Below, in pieces: positions 1 to 12,030 of a DNA stretch of 64,000 nt. The DNA is taken from positions 1 to 64,000 of the forward strand of contig NXFV01000145.1 of assembly GCA_002803225.1 (NCBI GenBank), written 5' to 3'. The DNA is from Gamarada debralockiae. Lineage: Eukaryota > Ascomycota > Leotiomycetes > Helotiales > Hyphodiscaceae. Numbering within the stretch: the first letter of the stretch is position 1; every line of letters starts with the position of its first letter. A program made the translations under genes and the position numbers. The notes beneath the pieces were generated by a model, which searched no databases, had not been told where the DNA came from, and saw only the letters and a list, made by a program, of their open reading frames with translations.

Positions 1-258
1 CTTAATTTCAGTGTCCATTACCCAGCATTGTCTTTGAAGTTCGCACTATGAAGCAGTAGGATTCACACCTTTTGCGCGAGAATCCAAGGAGTTTGGAGAA
101 AATGGAACCGGGTTGGAAGCAACTTGAGGTTTGATATGATTGGATGCACTCTAAGTGTGAGCAGTCCATGTTACTCCTCCGAGCGTCAGCCCAGCAAAGC
201 CCATATCCGTCTATTCTATGACGCCATCTAATTATCTACTACGAAGCAATCCTGCGCT
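1..258. other. Downstream flank of the RTA1-like gene; no gene seen
   Basis: No open frame with recognisable protein similarity was seen. It probably holds the 3' untranslated region and terminator of the RTA1-like gene that ends at 259 on the minus strand, but no specific signal stands out. Confidence 0.4.
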
Positions 259-1168
259 TTACAGACTGCCCATCAAATCGAACTCGCCACCTGATGACCT
301 ATCCAACCTCTTCCCGCTATCAAGGAACAACTTGCCTGGGTGTCGCCAGAGGAAGATAGCCACGACAGACAGCATCAGAATGGTATCGAAGATATAAAGC
401 ATATATTCATGCGAGAGAATCCATCCAGAATTGCCCATCAAATATTCGATGACTCGGAAGACACTTCGGATGAGGATAATACCGCTCGTGAGGTACAGAA
501 TGCGGATGTGCTGACGCCATGGGATTTCAGTCGAATTCGACGGAGTTGTTGGGACCAAATGAATGCGACAATGGAAGACGACCGCAGAGATGACGAAGAT
601 TCCGAAGAAGAATATTTGGATGAAGAGCCCAGTGACGATTATTTTCTCCCCAATATGCAGCAGTTGGAGAGTCCCTGCCGCTTGGATCCCTCCTCCCATC
701 GACTGTACGAAGAATGATAGGCAATCACCGGCGACGAATATTTTGGTGAGCCATTTCAATTGAATCACAGAATGTTTCTCTCCGTCAACAAGTGCGATGA
801 TGCGTCCCAGGACCATGTATATCGAAGCTGCGAAGAGCGCTGGGGCAATTAGGATGAGGAGTGCTTGGATGATGAAGCCTGGCAGGCCTGTTGGATCGAA
901 GTGCGACCATATTCTACCCCCATATCCCAACGCTTCCACTGCAACGGATTTGTTAGCTATCTACCATCACAGCCAAAGGCAAAAAGTGGCAGAGCTTACT
1001 GAAACATCCAACTACGAATGGGATGAAGTAAGGCGTGCGAAGTCTCCGCAAGAAGATTATGTGGACGATGGCTCCGGTAACGAACAACGCTGTCGCGATG
1101 ATTGCTGGCACGAGCTGTGGGGTATACTGGTATAGCTTATAATTGGAGTCATCGCGAATGGCGAGCAT
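259..1168 (-). CDS. RTA1-like multi-pass membrane protein
   Basis: Two exons, 1168-1000 and 938-259, joined across a 61 bp intron (GTAAGC...TTGCAG) give an in-frame 282-residue protein. It opens with YKLYQYTPQLVPAIIATALF, the usual YxYxPS/Q start of RTA1-family proteins. The splice makes the family signature G-C-F-M-E-A-L-G-Y-G-G-R. About seven hydrophobic segments follow, and the tail is hydrophilic. RTA1 proteins (Pfam PF04479) are fungal plasma-membrane proteins linked to lipid translocation and to resistance to toxic compounds such as 7-aminocholesterol; the substrate of this one is unknown. The start ATG at 1168 is the first in frame before the conserved motif. It looks intact. The long plus-strand frame over 340-717 is antisense to it and is not a gene. 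Confidence 0.88.
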
Positions 1169-2724
1169 GACTTTTAGGCGATGAATCTGCGAGATTTGTG
1201 GGGTGGTTTAGCGATTTCTGGTGGTTCCAGTAATCGTTCAGGAAGTGAAGAAGGGAGCTGCGAGCAGACTAGTCCTCTGGAAAAGCTAGCGGCTTGGACA
1301 AATTCTTTCAAATGGCAAGCTCTGAAGTGAAAATTTCAAAGGAAATGAATGTCCAACTGTGGGCAGTGGCAGTGAAGGCATTATAAGGTGGAAGACGTAT
1401 TTCTGCTGTTGCAATGTTGGGACCTTCTCTGACAACCAAATGCTTAGGTAGTGCTTTGTTTTCATCGGACCCATCTCTTGTCGTATTCATCGTACTCGTC
1501 AGCTTTCATCTTTTCTTGCTCATCCCTGCATCCGCTGCGCCACTCGCCTGCCTTGCCCTGTAGCGTTAGTGCGGGGCAAATGCTTCGGTCCGCAGTGCAG
1601 AAACTTTCTCCTTTGCGATGCAAACGAATGGATGTTAGTCTCGATATGGATTCATTTTGTTGACAAAGTTATCTGCCGTCCGGGACGCGAGTCATCTTGG
1701 GCGTGGTGGCTTCAATCTTGAAGGCCATAACCAAAAGATCTCGCACGACCTACATCTGCGTCTTGACACGAAAACATCCCTTTCTTTGGTCTCTTGATCG
1801 CTTCAAGCCGAGCTTCGACACGCGTGATTATTGCCTTTTCAAGACTCAGGGATTTGCAAGTATATCGCTTATACTCCACCGAGATGCCGAAAGTCAATCC
1901 CTTCATGGATCTCAACTTGAGTATAGGTATGAAATCGCGGCCACTAGAATTCTTTCCATGTCTTGCGGAGGAATCGACTTCTCAATACATTCATCTGCCC
2001 AGTTTTGTAAATCTCGATCTTTACGATGCACAGTCCAATTCTGCTTTTGGTTTTTCTATTGCTCTCACATTCAGTACTGAGTATCAGCCCTAATAGCTCG
2101 CTATTCCAGAGCTTCGAGAATCCAAGCGGGCCAGCGCACAGTACCGATCGAAATTCAGATACTGGTAAGTACATCTAAGTCACTTATTACCCCTCCCAGC
2201 AATTTTAATCAAATCCAGGCTTCCTGATGCCAGCATCCCATCCGACGTCTTAAGCGAAGATGTCGCCAGCATTGCTTCAACCGAGGCCGGCGGTCTCGAA
2301 TTCATGTCATTCTATCTCTACGGCAACGTTGTTGGCGCAGGTACTGTTGAGGGAGAGGCAATTGCTCTGTTGATTAATTGTTGGTGAATGCGATTGACCG
2401 ACATATGGCTGTAGACCCGGCCTACGAGTAGCGGATGCGCATAAGGGAACCCCCAACGCCTGCCAGAACTGTAGCCAGTGAGTATTAAGGTTAGCACTGA
2501 TTATGGTATGGAAGTACTAGTGACTGCGACGGATGAGTGCATAGATAACTCAAGTATTGCTGCTAATTCGAGGAACTATGTGATCGCAAAAGGAGATCCA
2601 CTGAACAGAAGTGTATAAACCAGCCCATCGATCACCATTCAAGCCCTTGTGACGATCCTAGCTATGAATTTAGATTGATATAGAGTTGGGAAATGGTCTT
2701 GTGGTGTCACATCAATATCATGCC
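1169..2724. other. Gene-poor interval with coding-like scraps
   Basis: No complete gene is recognisable. Two plus-strand pieces look protein-like: about 1794-2090 (PKVNPFMDLNLSIGMKSRPL and onward, two stops at the end) and about 2222-2390 (a stretch including SDVLSEDVASIASTEAGGLE), with a plausible GTAAGT...CCAG intron around 2164-2219 between them. I recognise no family. They may be remnants of a small gene or chance frames. Confidence 0.3.
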
Positions 2725-4604
2725 TCATTGGCTGGTCTTCCGCTGCTTGACTGCTGCATCGAGAAGATCGCCGAGATCTTTGTCCACTCGCGAGAATAGC
2801 CCTTCGTTATAGTCAGTAATCCGCAATAGAATTCCTTAAAATTGGTAATGGTTCAACAAATAACTCACCGATTGCTTTTTCACAGATTTCAGGAACGACT
2901 TGTGCCAACGACGGAGTGATATTCTCCAGGAATTGTCTTCTTCCATCTTCTTCCTTGCATATGATATGCCACAATTCTCGACTTTGCTCAAAATCCTTGT
3001 CTGTGACAACAGCGGCATATGGCTGCACTCTCCCACTCCATTCTTCGTGGCCTTTTACGTCGATGTGAGGTCTAAAAGTCATCTTGCGAAAACCTGACCG
3101 CACGTAGTCTGGATCAGCACCGTAGTTGCCATTAATAGTACCAGCGCCATCACGCTGGTACGGAGAGTACACCTCGCTCAGTGCCTTGTTGCATGGCAGT
3201 TGTTGATAGTTCGCTCCTAAACGATAGCGTTGAGCATCTGGATAACTAAACATTCTAGCTTGAAGAACTATTTGAGCTCTGATCAGCATTATGTGTGTGG
3301 TACGACGCAGCTCGCATTGAGTGTCGCCATACCTGTATCTGCCGAAGGCCCAATTCCTGGAACCATAGCAGATGGCGAGAACGCCGCCTGTTCTATGTCT
3401 TGAAAATAGTTATCCGGCTGGTATTTTCATTAGCAACGAAAAAGTAAAACTACAGTTTACTAACGTTTTTGTTTAGAGTCAGTCTTCCAAGTGGCCTAAG
3501 AGGGTACCGCTCATGAGGCCATGTGAAGGTGTTGTCAAAAATGTCGATTGGTGCATCGGGGAGGTCCTTGGGTTCAATGACTTGTACGAATAGAGTCCAA
3601 GTAGGATAGTCACCTCGCTCAATGGCATTATACAGATCTTTGATATGATAATCAGGCTCTTCACCGGCCAGTCTCAGAGCTTTCTCGGAAGACAAAGTCT
3701 GGATACCACCATCTGGCTTCCAATGCCACTTAACGTATCTGAAGCTACCGTCCTGAACAATTGTGTCAGCTAACTCCACTGCCACGCAAGGCAAGATACA
3801 TGCCTCCTTATTGAGAGTGTACGTGTGTACACTGAATGCATTAATATGCCTCAGCGAGGCAGGAATGCCGCGCTGCCCGAAAAGATGCATCAACGCATGT
3901 ATCCCTTCCGGATTGTTGACATGAAAGTCCCAAAACATGTTCGGATCTGGAACGTTCGTACGTGGATGACGTTTATGGCTTCGATTCATACTGGGAAACT
4001 TGATAGGGTCGCGAATGAAGAAGACTGGGAGATCGTTGAAGACGAAGTCTTGGTTACCTTCCTCGGTAAAGAGCTTCATGGCCCATCCACGTACATCACG
4101 GACGGTATCGCTTGCTCCTTTCTCGCCAGCTACGGTTGAGATTCGACACAATACCTTTGTCTTTTTCCCAATTCCCGTCAAGAATTTGGCATCGGTAAGA
4201 TCGCTTGCATCGTGCGTGACTTCGAATTCTCCCCAGGCACCAGCAGCTTTTGCATGGACGCTCCTGCAGAAAGTCGGCGAGATGATCAAGGAAAGTGGCA
4301 GATGTGGGTATTCTAAACCTTTCAGGAATTCTCTCTCGAGCAAAGTGTGCCAAGGTCTCGATCAGTTGAGTGTCGCACAAGACTGAAAGCCCTCCATTTC
4401 CCTGTCTGGCTCGAATCTGTAAAGCAGACGACGGGTCCGCACTTGGCTGTCCTAAGTCAAGAGTGAGAAATCAATATGATTACTGTCAGCACAGCTCCAT
4501 AGTTACCTTCAGCAAGTGTGTACGTCGGTTCCCTGCCAAGGCTTTGGAGCGCCTAAACACACTGTCAGTCTCTGGAGGTCACGATGATAAATGATAAGTA
4601 CCAT
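2725..4604 (-). CDS. Catalase (small-subunit, haem-dependent)
   Basis: Breaks down hydrogen peroxide to water and oxygen. Seven exons can be joined in frame (4604-4602, 4552-4507, 4451-4319, 4263-3465, 3417-3333, 3267-2869, 2801-2725) to give 513 residues, the usual small-subunit length. The catalytic His is in SVHAKAAGAWGEFEVTHD, the active-site Asn in FVFNDLPVFFIRD, and the proximal haem Tyr in ARMFSYPDAQRYR. The N-terminal motif CDTQLIETLAHFARERIPER is typical of fungal catalases. The C-terminus ends KTSQ, so no clear PTS1 peroxisomal signal, and no signal peptide is seen, which suggests a cytosolic enzyme. The first exon is only the ATG, followed at once by a 49 bp intron (GTACTT...TTTAG). 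No neighbour suggests a shared pathway. Every splice keeps frame, so I regard it as intact. Confidence 0.93.
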
Positions 4605-6717
4605 TGGGATGTTTGAGAGTCTATGTGTCCCAGATTTCGTGGGAAAGTCTCAGAGCTCCTCTCTATTTGTGAATTTGTTGTACTCGGTATGGACAATGCA
4701 TTTAGAAGGCATGTCATGTAGATGTATGAAAAGCTTTTGGGCCACACCCAGGATTTTAGATAGCGTGAACGTCATTGTTGAGTACGTCTACTAGGCAGAT
4801 GACGATCTGGATTGGCTGAGAAAATTACGATAATATGGTGGCAACGTGGATATCGTTGACCTTTCGTGGAAAGCGGGCTGGGGACGAACCTCCAATCCAG
4901 GAGTGGAAAGTCCGAGCTGCGGTAGTGATTGAGCCGGCTGAAGGACCCGGGTAAGCGTCCAGGAGCTAGGAAAGGCTGGTCATCTCTGCCGTTCTTTCTG
5001 CTTTTGCATCGTCCAAAGTTCACTATTGGTTAGCATGTGAACTGTTCTCACCCACAGCTGACAGGTACAGAATAATAAGAAGTGCAGCGACAGGTGCTTG
5101 GTGGCAGGGGTAAATAACACATTCTTGATGGTTTATAGTTAGTACATTAAATCGTATAAGAGGTTCAGAAGCATCTTGTCCATTGGCTCAACCATTTATT
5201 CACATCAACCCTCCATAAGTCCTACCCGCTTGTTCTAATATCTCGTCCTCTTTGACGAAATCCTTGTCCATTTCAGTTTTCCTTCTGCTGCGGCTCCCTG
5301 CACTGAGGTTCTTACTGGCCTTCCTGCTACTTTCCGTCCTTGTGATGATGGAATAGCTTTTCCACAAACCCCTCTTTGTGTTGCGGTTGCGATTCTGGAG
5401 ACTGAGCTGCACCATAAGTTCCGCTATGAGAACGACCAACCTTCCGGCATGATGTCTGCTTTAACATGGAATAACGCTTCTTTCCAGGCGAATTGGAAGG
5501 ATAGTGCATGGCTTGATATCACGAAAGTCGATGTGGCTGTTACCGAGAGGAGGCTGGACAGTAGCTCGTAATATTATAAGTAGGGGGTAGTGTGGAGGGG
5601 CAAAAGTGCGGGGTAACAGAATGCTGCGTCATATGGGGTCCGACCTCCAAACCAACCGGCTTTTCGGCATCTTCACGAGGCCAGCGTATGAGAACCAAAC
5701 AAGCAGCCCATAGACAGATTCGACATGGGTCGACCTTGTGCATTTCGTTGAGCAGAACTGCAAAATGTAAGAGCAGAGTGGTCCGCATTTCAGCAGAAAA
5801 TCAAACTTACTCCTTATGGCATGCCGGACATGAGAGTTAGAAAGGCAAGTGACACTCATCCCAGGGAGTCCCGAGCAAAAGCTCCACAAGTGACTGAGCG
5901 TCGATCCTAGCAGCAGGATCTCGTTCATTTCTACACTGCTAGGCAAAGCGTATGGCTTCACTAAAAACTGGAGGTGCCTCGTCTCACCTATCCCTTCTTG
6001 CGTACTGTAGTTGGGCCTGGTCAGTCTTTCAGTGGATGTGCACGCTGATCAGAAGAAGCGACGCCCAATTCACATAATCGTCGCTACCCCTTACAGGAGA
6101 GGATAGCTTCCGATTCGCCCATAAAAAATTAGTGATAAGTCCGGGATCCAATGTCACGCCATTCTCTCTCCCACGACTGCCTACTTTGCTTGTGAAAGCC
6201 AATTGTCACGTACAAGTTTCTGGCCCGACGTAGGGATTGATTGGCCCGTCATCCAAGCAAGCTTACTCGTAGGTGAGACGTCCTTTCATATGAACGTTGG
6301 AGCTTCAACTTTAACTATGTAAGCGGAGGCGAGCTTCGTTCCGGGGTATCTGTAACCAACAATGCGCTGCCACATCGTGCTTTGGTCCTAGTACAGGGAA
6401 TGAGCTTGGACAAGCTTACTCGGAAATCAAAAGGTTGTGGGCTTCAGTATCTCAGCCAACCAAAGCGCAGCCACATCGTGCTTCCAGCATCGTCGACAGG
6501 AATTGGCTAATCAGACTGAGCCTACCCGAGGCTTACTGTGCATGACTCCAAATCGTGAGCTTAATTACCCCTGCGGCTGACGGTGAGTGGTGTACTGGCT
6601 TGACCCCGCCATTCTCAGCTACGATAGCTTCCGCCGTATCTTGGATAAGTTAAAAAGGCCTGCAAGAAAGAGCAAGCAAAGCACAGTTCTCCTTGCCTCC
6701 CTCTTGTAGAGAGCAAA
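4605..6717. other. Intergenic; possible gene scraps and promoter repeats
   Basis: It separates the catalase start from the molybdoenzyme start, so it should hold both promoters. Minus-strand frames at 5200-5439 and 5540-5961 are short and overlap in conflicting frames. One (about 5875-5960) contains RDPAARIDAQSLVELLLGTP, reminiscent of a protein-kinase C-lobe end, but no other kinase motif was found upstream. A short motif GCNGCCACATCGTGCTT occurs twice at about 6367 and 6468. Confidence 0.3.
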
Positions 6718-8644
6718 ATGGAGACGCTCAATCGCCCTGATGAATGGAAGATCGAACAAGGTTTGGCAGGGGCCAAACTTCCCATGCTAGACCAGACCGG
6801 GCGTGAAACAATTGCTATTCATCCTCGAAAATGGGGGGAATTGGTCAAAGATGAAGAAGCTATCAAAGCCGTTGGTGACCCCAATGAGCTGTTTGCCCGG
6901 GAACTCGAAGGTTGGAAAGGGTACGTTGTCAATTGCTGAATCGATCTCTTGCTCAAACAGAACTTAGGCACAAGTTAACATTCTATCAGATATGTGGAAT
7001 GGGAGAAATATCCCGAGAAGAAGGCAAAGGCCCACAAGATTCTCACGTCTCAGACCTTTCCGCCAAATCCAGAATTCCAGCTTGGACCAATCCCTGACAC
7101 AAACCCCGTGCTCCCTGGCACCCATTGGAAGATGTGGCACCATGCTATCGGTGGTGAACTCGATTCGGTTCCTGAAGATTCTTGGCAAACTGTCCTCCGT
7201 GAAAAGCACCCTGATATGCTACATCTCTTACAGTTTCCCTATAACGGCGAGCCTCCCAAGCGGCTGGTAACCTCGAAAGATATCACACCAAATCCTTTGC
7301 ACTTCGTTCGAAACCACGGCGGCATACCGCTCATCGAAAGGGACAAATGGAGCCTTGCACTGGATGGGCTAGTTGCCAACCCTAAATCTTTCACACTGGA
7401 CGATCTCATGGACGAGTCCAGATTTCCCCGGATGGAGAAGCTTGTCACAATGCAGTGCTCCGGAACTCGCCGCATTGAGCAGATTAGTCTGTACCCGGGC
7501 CAGGGAGACGAGGTTCCGCAGGCTCCATGGGCCGAAGGTGCCATAGGAACAGCGAGGTATGTGGGCATTAGTTTGAAGAAAGTTAGTAAGTAAAACGTCG
7601 AACTACTTTATTTCCCATTCCGTGCCATTTCGCGGCCCCTCCTACCGAATTCTGCCCTATAAGGGATGTCTTTCCAGTGGAATACTACCTTGGAATTCCC
7701 GAATCCCCTCTCGGCTCTGTTCTTCTCCGTCATCAGGCATATACTGACTCCGAGATCTTGCAGTCAAAGATTGTGGTGGCCTCATCAATGGAGCCAAACA
7801 CCTTGAACTATACGGAGCCGAAACCTACTTCAAGAACAACGAGGTGATGAACTACCTCGTCAGCGTCCCGTGGTCCAAAGTCAAGGCCAATGAGGTAATG
7901 CTTACCTGGGAAATGAATGGAGAACCGCTACCTAAAATTCACGGGTATCCCCTGAGAGTGGTCGTGCTGGGATACATAGGTGCTCGAAGCGTCAAGTGGC
8001 TATATCGAATTAAAGCGATTGAGAATCCGTCCATTGCACCTGTCCAGAGCAAGGAGTATTTATATTTCAACCAGCAGGTCGGCAAGCACAATCAACGACC
8101 GACAGATGGTATTCAGATCCAAGAGATGCCAGTGAGCTCAGCGATCATGTCTCCGTGGACGAAACAAGCTGTGGTACATAACGGTGCGATCCGTTGCAAA
8201 GGCTGGGCGTACTCCGGCGGTGGGAGGTGGCCTGAGCGAGTGGAGTTGTCCTCTGATGGAGGCTTCAGCTGGTATGCGGTCCCAAACGAGAACATGTCAA
8301 AGAAGCACAAATGGACATGGCGGACTTGGGAGTTTGACCTTCCTTGCGACGTCGAAGGCTGGATCGAAATCGTCTGTCGGTGCTGGGATAATTCCCTGAA
8401 TACACAACCCTTGACAGTCCGCGCTGCATGGAATTGGGGCCTCCATGTGACGTCTTCGGCCCATAGGATTAGTGTTTACAGCATGAACAAGAGTCGGCCT
8501 TTGACCAAGCAGCGGCTGGAGAAATTCGAGCACTTAGGTGCACCTTTGGTCCCTATCACATGCCCAGAGGAGTTTCAAACGCAGAGCTGGGAGGAATATA
8601 AGCAGTATTGGAAGGATAATGATCCTAGGGATGTTGATGATTGA
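6718..8644 (+). CDS. Sulfite-oxidase-type molybdopterin oxidoreductase
   Basis: Three exons (6718-6920, 6990-7585, 7764-8644) give 559 residues in frame. The middle holds the oxidoreductase molybdopterin-binding domain: a stretch beginning NPLHFVRNHGG, then KLVTMQCSGTRR with the Cys that should ligate molybdenum, then the WAEGAIGTARYVGISLKKV helix. The C-terminal third (from about KHNQRPTDGIQIQEMPVSSA) matches the Mo-cofactor oxidoreductase dimerisation domain. There is no cytochrome b5 haem domain, as in plant-type sulfite oxidases; a roughly 120-residue N-terminal extension of unknown role takes its place. The usual family motif is QCAGNRR, so S and T replace A and N here, which may alter substrate choice. 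The C-terminus ends PRDVDD, without a peroxisomal signal. Sulfite as substrate is inferred from family only; the gene looks intact. Confidence 0.9.
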
Positions 8645-9145
8645 TTGCATACCTTGGATCTATCAGAGTAATTAAGGCTGTTTTTTAGGGTTAACCAATC
8701 GTACTTCGCGTAACAATTCCATACCGTATTCCTCATGCAAGCAACCTACCAAATCTGAAGCCCTTCTTACTCCCTCAACCGTATACGTTGATAGGAGCGA
8801 TTATTTAGAAAAAGATATGTTCAGAACTGATGAAGGAAAAGTGAAAGAAATCCAGGAAACCACATGATTTCAGGCTAAGGGGCTCGCTAATCGGTTAAGC
8901 TTGCAGGAGACGGATCGCTCGGATCCAATTGCAGATCCACCGAAACTTTGAGCTTATCGGCTTTATTCACCGCCGAATGGAAGCTTGACACAACTCCCAC
9001 CCTCGCAGAATAAGTAAACATTTCCCCTCCTTCAAAATCACCCCATTCCTCGCCGTTTCCAATTCAAATGAGGTTCTGTTCAACTCCGTTGAGCATCAGT
9101 TAGAGCCTCGATCTCTCTCGTCTCTTTGCAGGCCGAATCGACAAA
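8645..9145. other. Intergenic, likely terminator and promoter
   Basis: It runs from the molybdoenzyme stop to the next plus-strand start. The segment before 9146 is CT-rich, as in fungal 5' leaders, and contains TCTCTTTGCAG at 9121-9131, which could be the acceptor of a leader intron. No other feature is seen. Confidence 0.4.
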
Positions 9146-9961
9146 ATGGCGACTTACCAGCAATACCCCACACCACCGCCGACCTCTTCTCCCAAGCACT
9201 CCGCCAACTACCAATCTCAATCGCAATCATACGAGTACCCCGAACCTTCGCCCTTCACACAACCTCAACCCTTCCCAAACTTTCAATCCGCCGGCGCTCC
9301 GGCCAAAATCCCAGCTCAAGATTCCTACTTCCACAGCTTCTCCGCACCCGGCTCACCAGTCCACAACACCAATCCGTCCTCCCAACCTCGGCCGCCGAAA
9401 CCCTCTCCCTACCCCCGCCGACGCTCCTCTCCCCTCCTCTCCGGCCCAGGCGGAGTCCAATACTCACAGCCATCTCGACCCTTCACTCCACCAAACTCCA
9501 ATCGTCCCCCACGACCATACTCCCCTTCAAGCCTAAACCGCCTCTCTCCACGCCCCCTCCACTTCTCGCCCGTCAACCCCGTCCCATCACCCTACTCCGC
9601 AGGTCGACCTAAGCCACGACCAGGCTTTCTACGACGAATAGCGATGAAGTTGGAGGCATGGATAAAAGGCTTTATGAGATGGACTAAAAAGAATCCTATG
9701 ATAGCTGGCGTGTTAACGTTCATTCCTGTTATGACGATAGCGGGGGTTGTGAAGATTGCGCGGGGATTGGGGAAGGGGTTGGGGCTTATTGAGAAGGGTT
9801 TTGGGCGACCTGATAAAATTGGGGAGGTAGGAGGTGGGTTTGGGGATAAAGGTCTGCGAGGTGGAGAGTGGGGATGGGGATTGGATGCGTTCAAGGGGTT
9901 TGGAGGGAGTAAAGGGGGGCCTTTTGAAGGGCTGTTGAAGGTTATGCAGATGCTGGTGTAA
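9146..9961 (+). CDS. Proline-rich protein with one membrane segment
   Basis: One uninterrupted frame of 271 residues starting at ACAAAATGG, a good fungal start context. Residues 1 to about 155 are rich in Pro, Ser and Gln and should be disordered. A basic stretch (RPKPRPGFLRRIAMKLEAWI) leads into one hydrophobic segment, roughly PMIAGVLTFIPVMTIAGVVK. The tail is glycine-rich. The order suggests a tail with a single membrane anchor or hairpin. I recognise no named family. Base use is very C-rich in the first part and G-rich in the last, reflecting the amino-acid bias. It appears intact; function unknown. Confidence 0.7.
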   Translation: MATYQQYPTPPPTSSPKHSANYQSQSQSYEYPEPSPFTQPQPFPNFQSAGAPAKIPAQDSYFHSFSAPGSPVHNTNPSSQPRPPKPSPYPRRRSSPLLSGPGGVQYSQPSRPFTPPNSNRPPRPYSPSSLNRLSPRPLHFSPVNPVPSPYSAGRPKPRPGFLRRIAMKLEAWIKGFMRWTKKNPMIAGVLTFIPVMTIAGVVKIARGLGKGLGLIEKGFGRPDKIGEVGGGFGDKGLRGGEWGWGLDAFKGFGGSKGGPFEGLLKVMQMLV

Positions 9962-11260
9962 GTTTGGATATATTTTGCTTTGTACAGGTTGGTATATCGC
10001 TGCGATGGCGGAGGGACATACTGACAGTGACAGGAACCATTGGTGTAAATTCACTCCTTCAGCGTACCCTCGAGCGGCGAGCGTTTTGATGGAATTGTAT
10101 TTCTTGGATGCGAAGAAGTTATGATAGGGTTGGTGGGACCTATGAAGCTACGACAGTATGAGTGGATGAACGGGACAAGATAGATGCATTTTAGAAGGAA
10201 TCAGGAATGTTACAGTACTCCAGCCGTGGACGATTCACCGAGCCGCTCCTCAAACGCTCGGGTTAGGTGAACAGAAGCATACAAATCTTCCACCGGCGAG
10301 ACGTTCTTCGCGTATAAAGGGACTGTGCAATAGCTTCGTTGTTATGATATGTTTCCTAAATTCTGCTCTATATGGCTGCGAGCCGTAGATCACCTTTGCT
10401 GAGTCGCTCATGCAGTCTGAACCTAGGAGAAAGCCTGTAGCAGACCCGGTTCCTCCACGGAGTACGACTTGATAGAATACCACTATTAACAGAGGACATT
10501 GGTGGTCTGCCACGACACTGAGAACAAAGAACGACACCCATATGATAGCTGACAACAACAGGCCTGTGGATGACCTGCGGTCCAGCAATCTTTCACGGAG
10601 TTTCGCTAGAAAACCAAAGGCGAAACATCTCCTGACTCAGGTTCAATCAGCGAAGAGAACTCAGTTCACTTCAAGACCTCTCTCAGCTCTGCCAATTCTT
10701 TAAATCTTCTGGGTTTTATCGCTCACCGCAATCACACATATTCCAAATTGCCCTTCCAATTTTCAAATACATCCCAGCAACCCATCTTCTGGGCCCTTAA
10801 AGTGGAGAAATCCAGGGATCTGATCGAGGCTGAGATTTGACGGGCATGGCGTGGCAACTTTTTCTGGAAAGTCCACACCGTCGCAACTCCCCAAAGAGTA
10901 GCTTCAAGGGAGCGCTTCATTATCTCCGGCTTTCCAGGACTCAAGATGCAGCTTAGAATATCCTCATTGTCGTATGCCTCGAAAGGCTTCAACTTATATC
11001 GCATTTACTTAAGGTTAGGACAACGCGACACGCGTCGAGGAGGACGGGGCATCCCCCTTTACTCTCACCGAAGATTGGCGATGATACGGAAGAGTCAGCG
11101 CAGGCTTGGAGGACGAAAGTTGGGGCTGCGGCATGATATGAAGATCGGATCAAAGGACTTGTGGTCTTGAGCAGGAAGCTGCACTCTTCTTGGCGACGGA
11201 CCAGCTCATCTTGAAGACTGATCTATCGCCTCGGCTTCGGGATCATGGATCCCTTGGGTA
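9962..11260. other. Interval without a recognised gene
   Basis: Two minus-strand frames stand out: 10250-10588, which begins with a hydrophobic stretch (LLLSAIIWVSFFVLSVV), and 10732-11004, a mixed 90-residue frame. Neither matches a family I know and neither has clear splice partners. The later part may hold the lost 5' half of the histidine-kinase relic that follows. Confidence 0.3.
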
Positions 11261-11261
11261 G

Positions 11262-12030
11262 GAGAGAAATCTAAACGCAAGATCCTCGACTGGCTGAAAG
11301 AATCGCATCCTGAAGATCACACGCCTTTTCAACGATTTGTGATCGATCTCGGCTCTTAGTGACGGAAAAGAACTCGATCACCATGCAGACGAAAATCAAA
11401 GGACCTTGGAAAGCACCAGAGCCTGATCGCCATGGGAGAGAACAGGTCACAGATACGCACATATTACTCGCCATGTATCCAGATCTTGATGAGGACGGCG
11501 ATGTCCCAACGGTAATGAGTTGCATCACAGACATTACTTCACTGAAATGGTCGGAATCACGCCTGCGGAGAAGAATGGATCCAGCCATTAAGATGAAGAA
11601 ACAGCAAGAGGGGTTTATTGACATGGCTTCGTACGTTTTCTTGCCCGATTTGAGTGCAATATTTTGGCTGACGTTCCCGGACATGAAATGCGGGAACCGC
11701 TCTCAGCCCTGATGGGCTGTGCGAACGATATAATAGCTTTCTTGAACGAATATAGGTCTTCACTAAAGACTTCTAGCATAGAAGTCTTGCTAGCGGTACC
11801 GATAATTCATATCTGATTGGTGAGGCTGTGGAAGCCGCCGATGAGATCATATACTGCGCGATGCATCAGAAGCGAATAATTGACAACATCCCTACGCTGT
11901 CGAGGCTTGACTCGAATCGTCTACTTGTCTCTCCGGGTCCTTCACCGTCCATCCAACCCGTCGAGATGCATCGTGGCGAAATCGGCGTAGCGTCAGAAGC
12001 TGGCAGTAACAGCACCTTCAAAAGCCTGAT
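11262..12030 (+). pseudogene. Relic of a hybrid sensor histidine kinase
   Basis: Pieces in different frames add up to the middle of a fungal hybrid histidine kinase. About 11271-11358 gives a PAS-like end (DWLKESHPEDHTPFQRFV). About 11340-11640 gives the rest of the PAS/PAC part (TDTHILLAMYPDLDEDGDVP, VMSCITDITSLKWSESRLRR) and the coiled linker MKKQQEGFIDMAS. After a region that looks like an intron whose acceptor has become GG comes the phosphoacceptor box HEMREPLSALMGCANDII. A further frame change at about 11790 gives AMHQKRIIDNIPTLSRLDSN. The ATPase and receiver domains are absent. At least two frameshifts, the lost acceptor and the missing ends make this a non-functional fragment; intact kinases would act in osmotic or redox phosphorelays. 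Confidence 0.75.

Noticed and set aside
5847..6010. Possible protein-kinase C-terminal piece on the minus strand (RDPAARIDAQSLVELLLGTP)
   Set aside because: Only about 30 residues look kinase-like; no HRD, DFG or APE motif was found in any frame upstream, and the proposed splice does not keep the frame.
9126..9536. Plus-strand frame of 136 codons overlapping the Pro-rich gene
   Set aside because: It is a shifted frame of the same Pro/Ser-rich DNA; the 271-residue frame has the better start context and a membrane segment.
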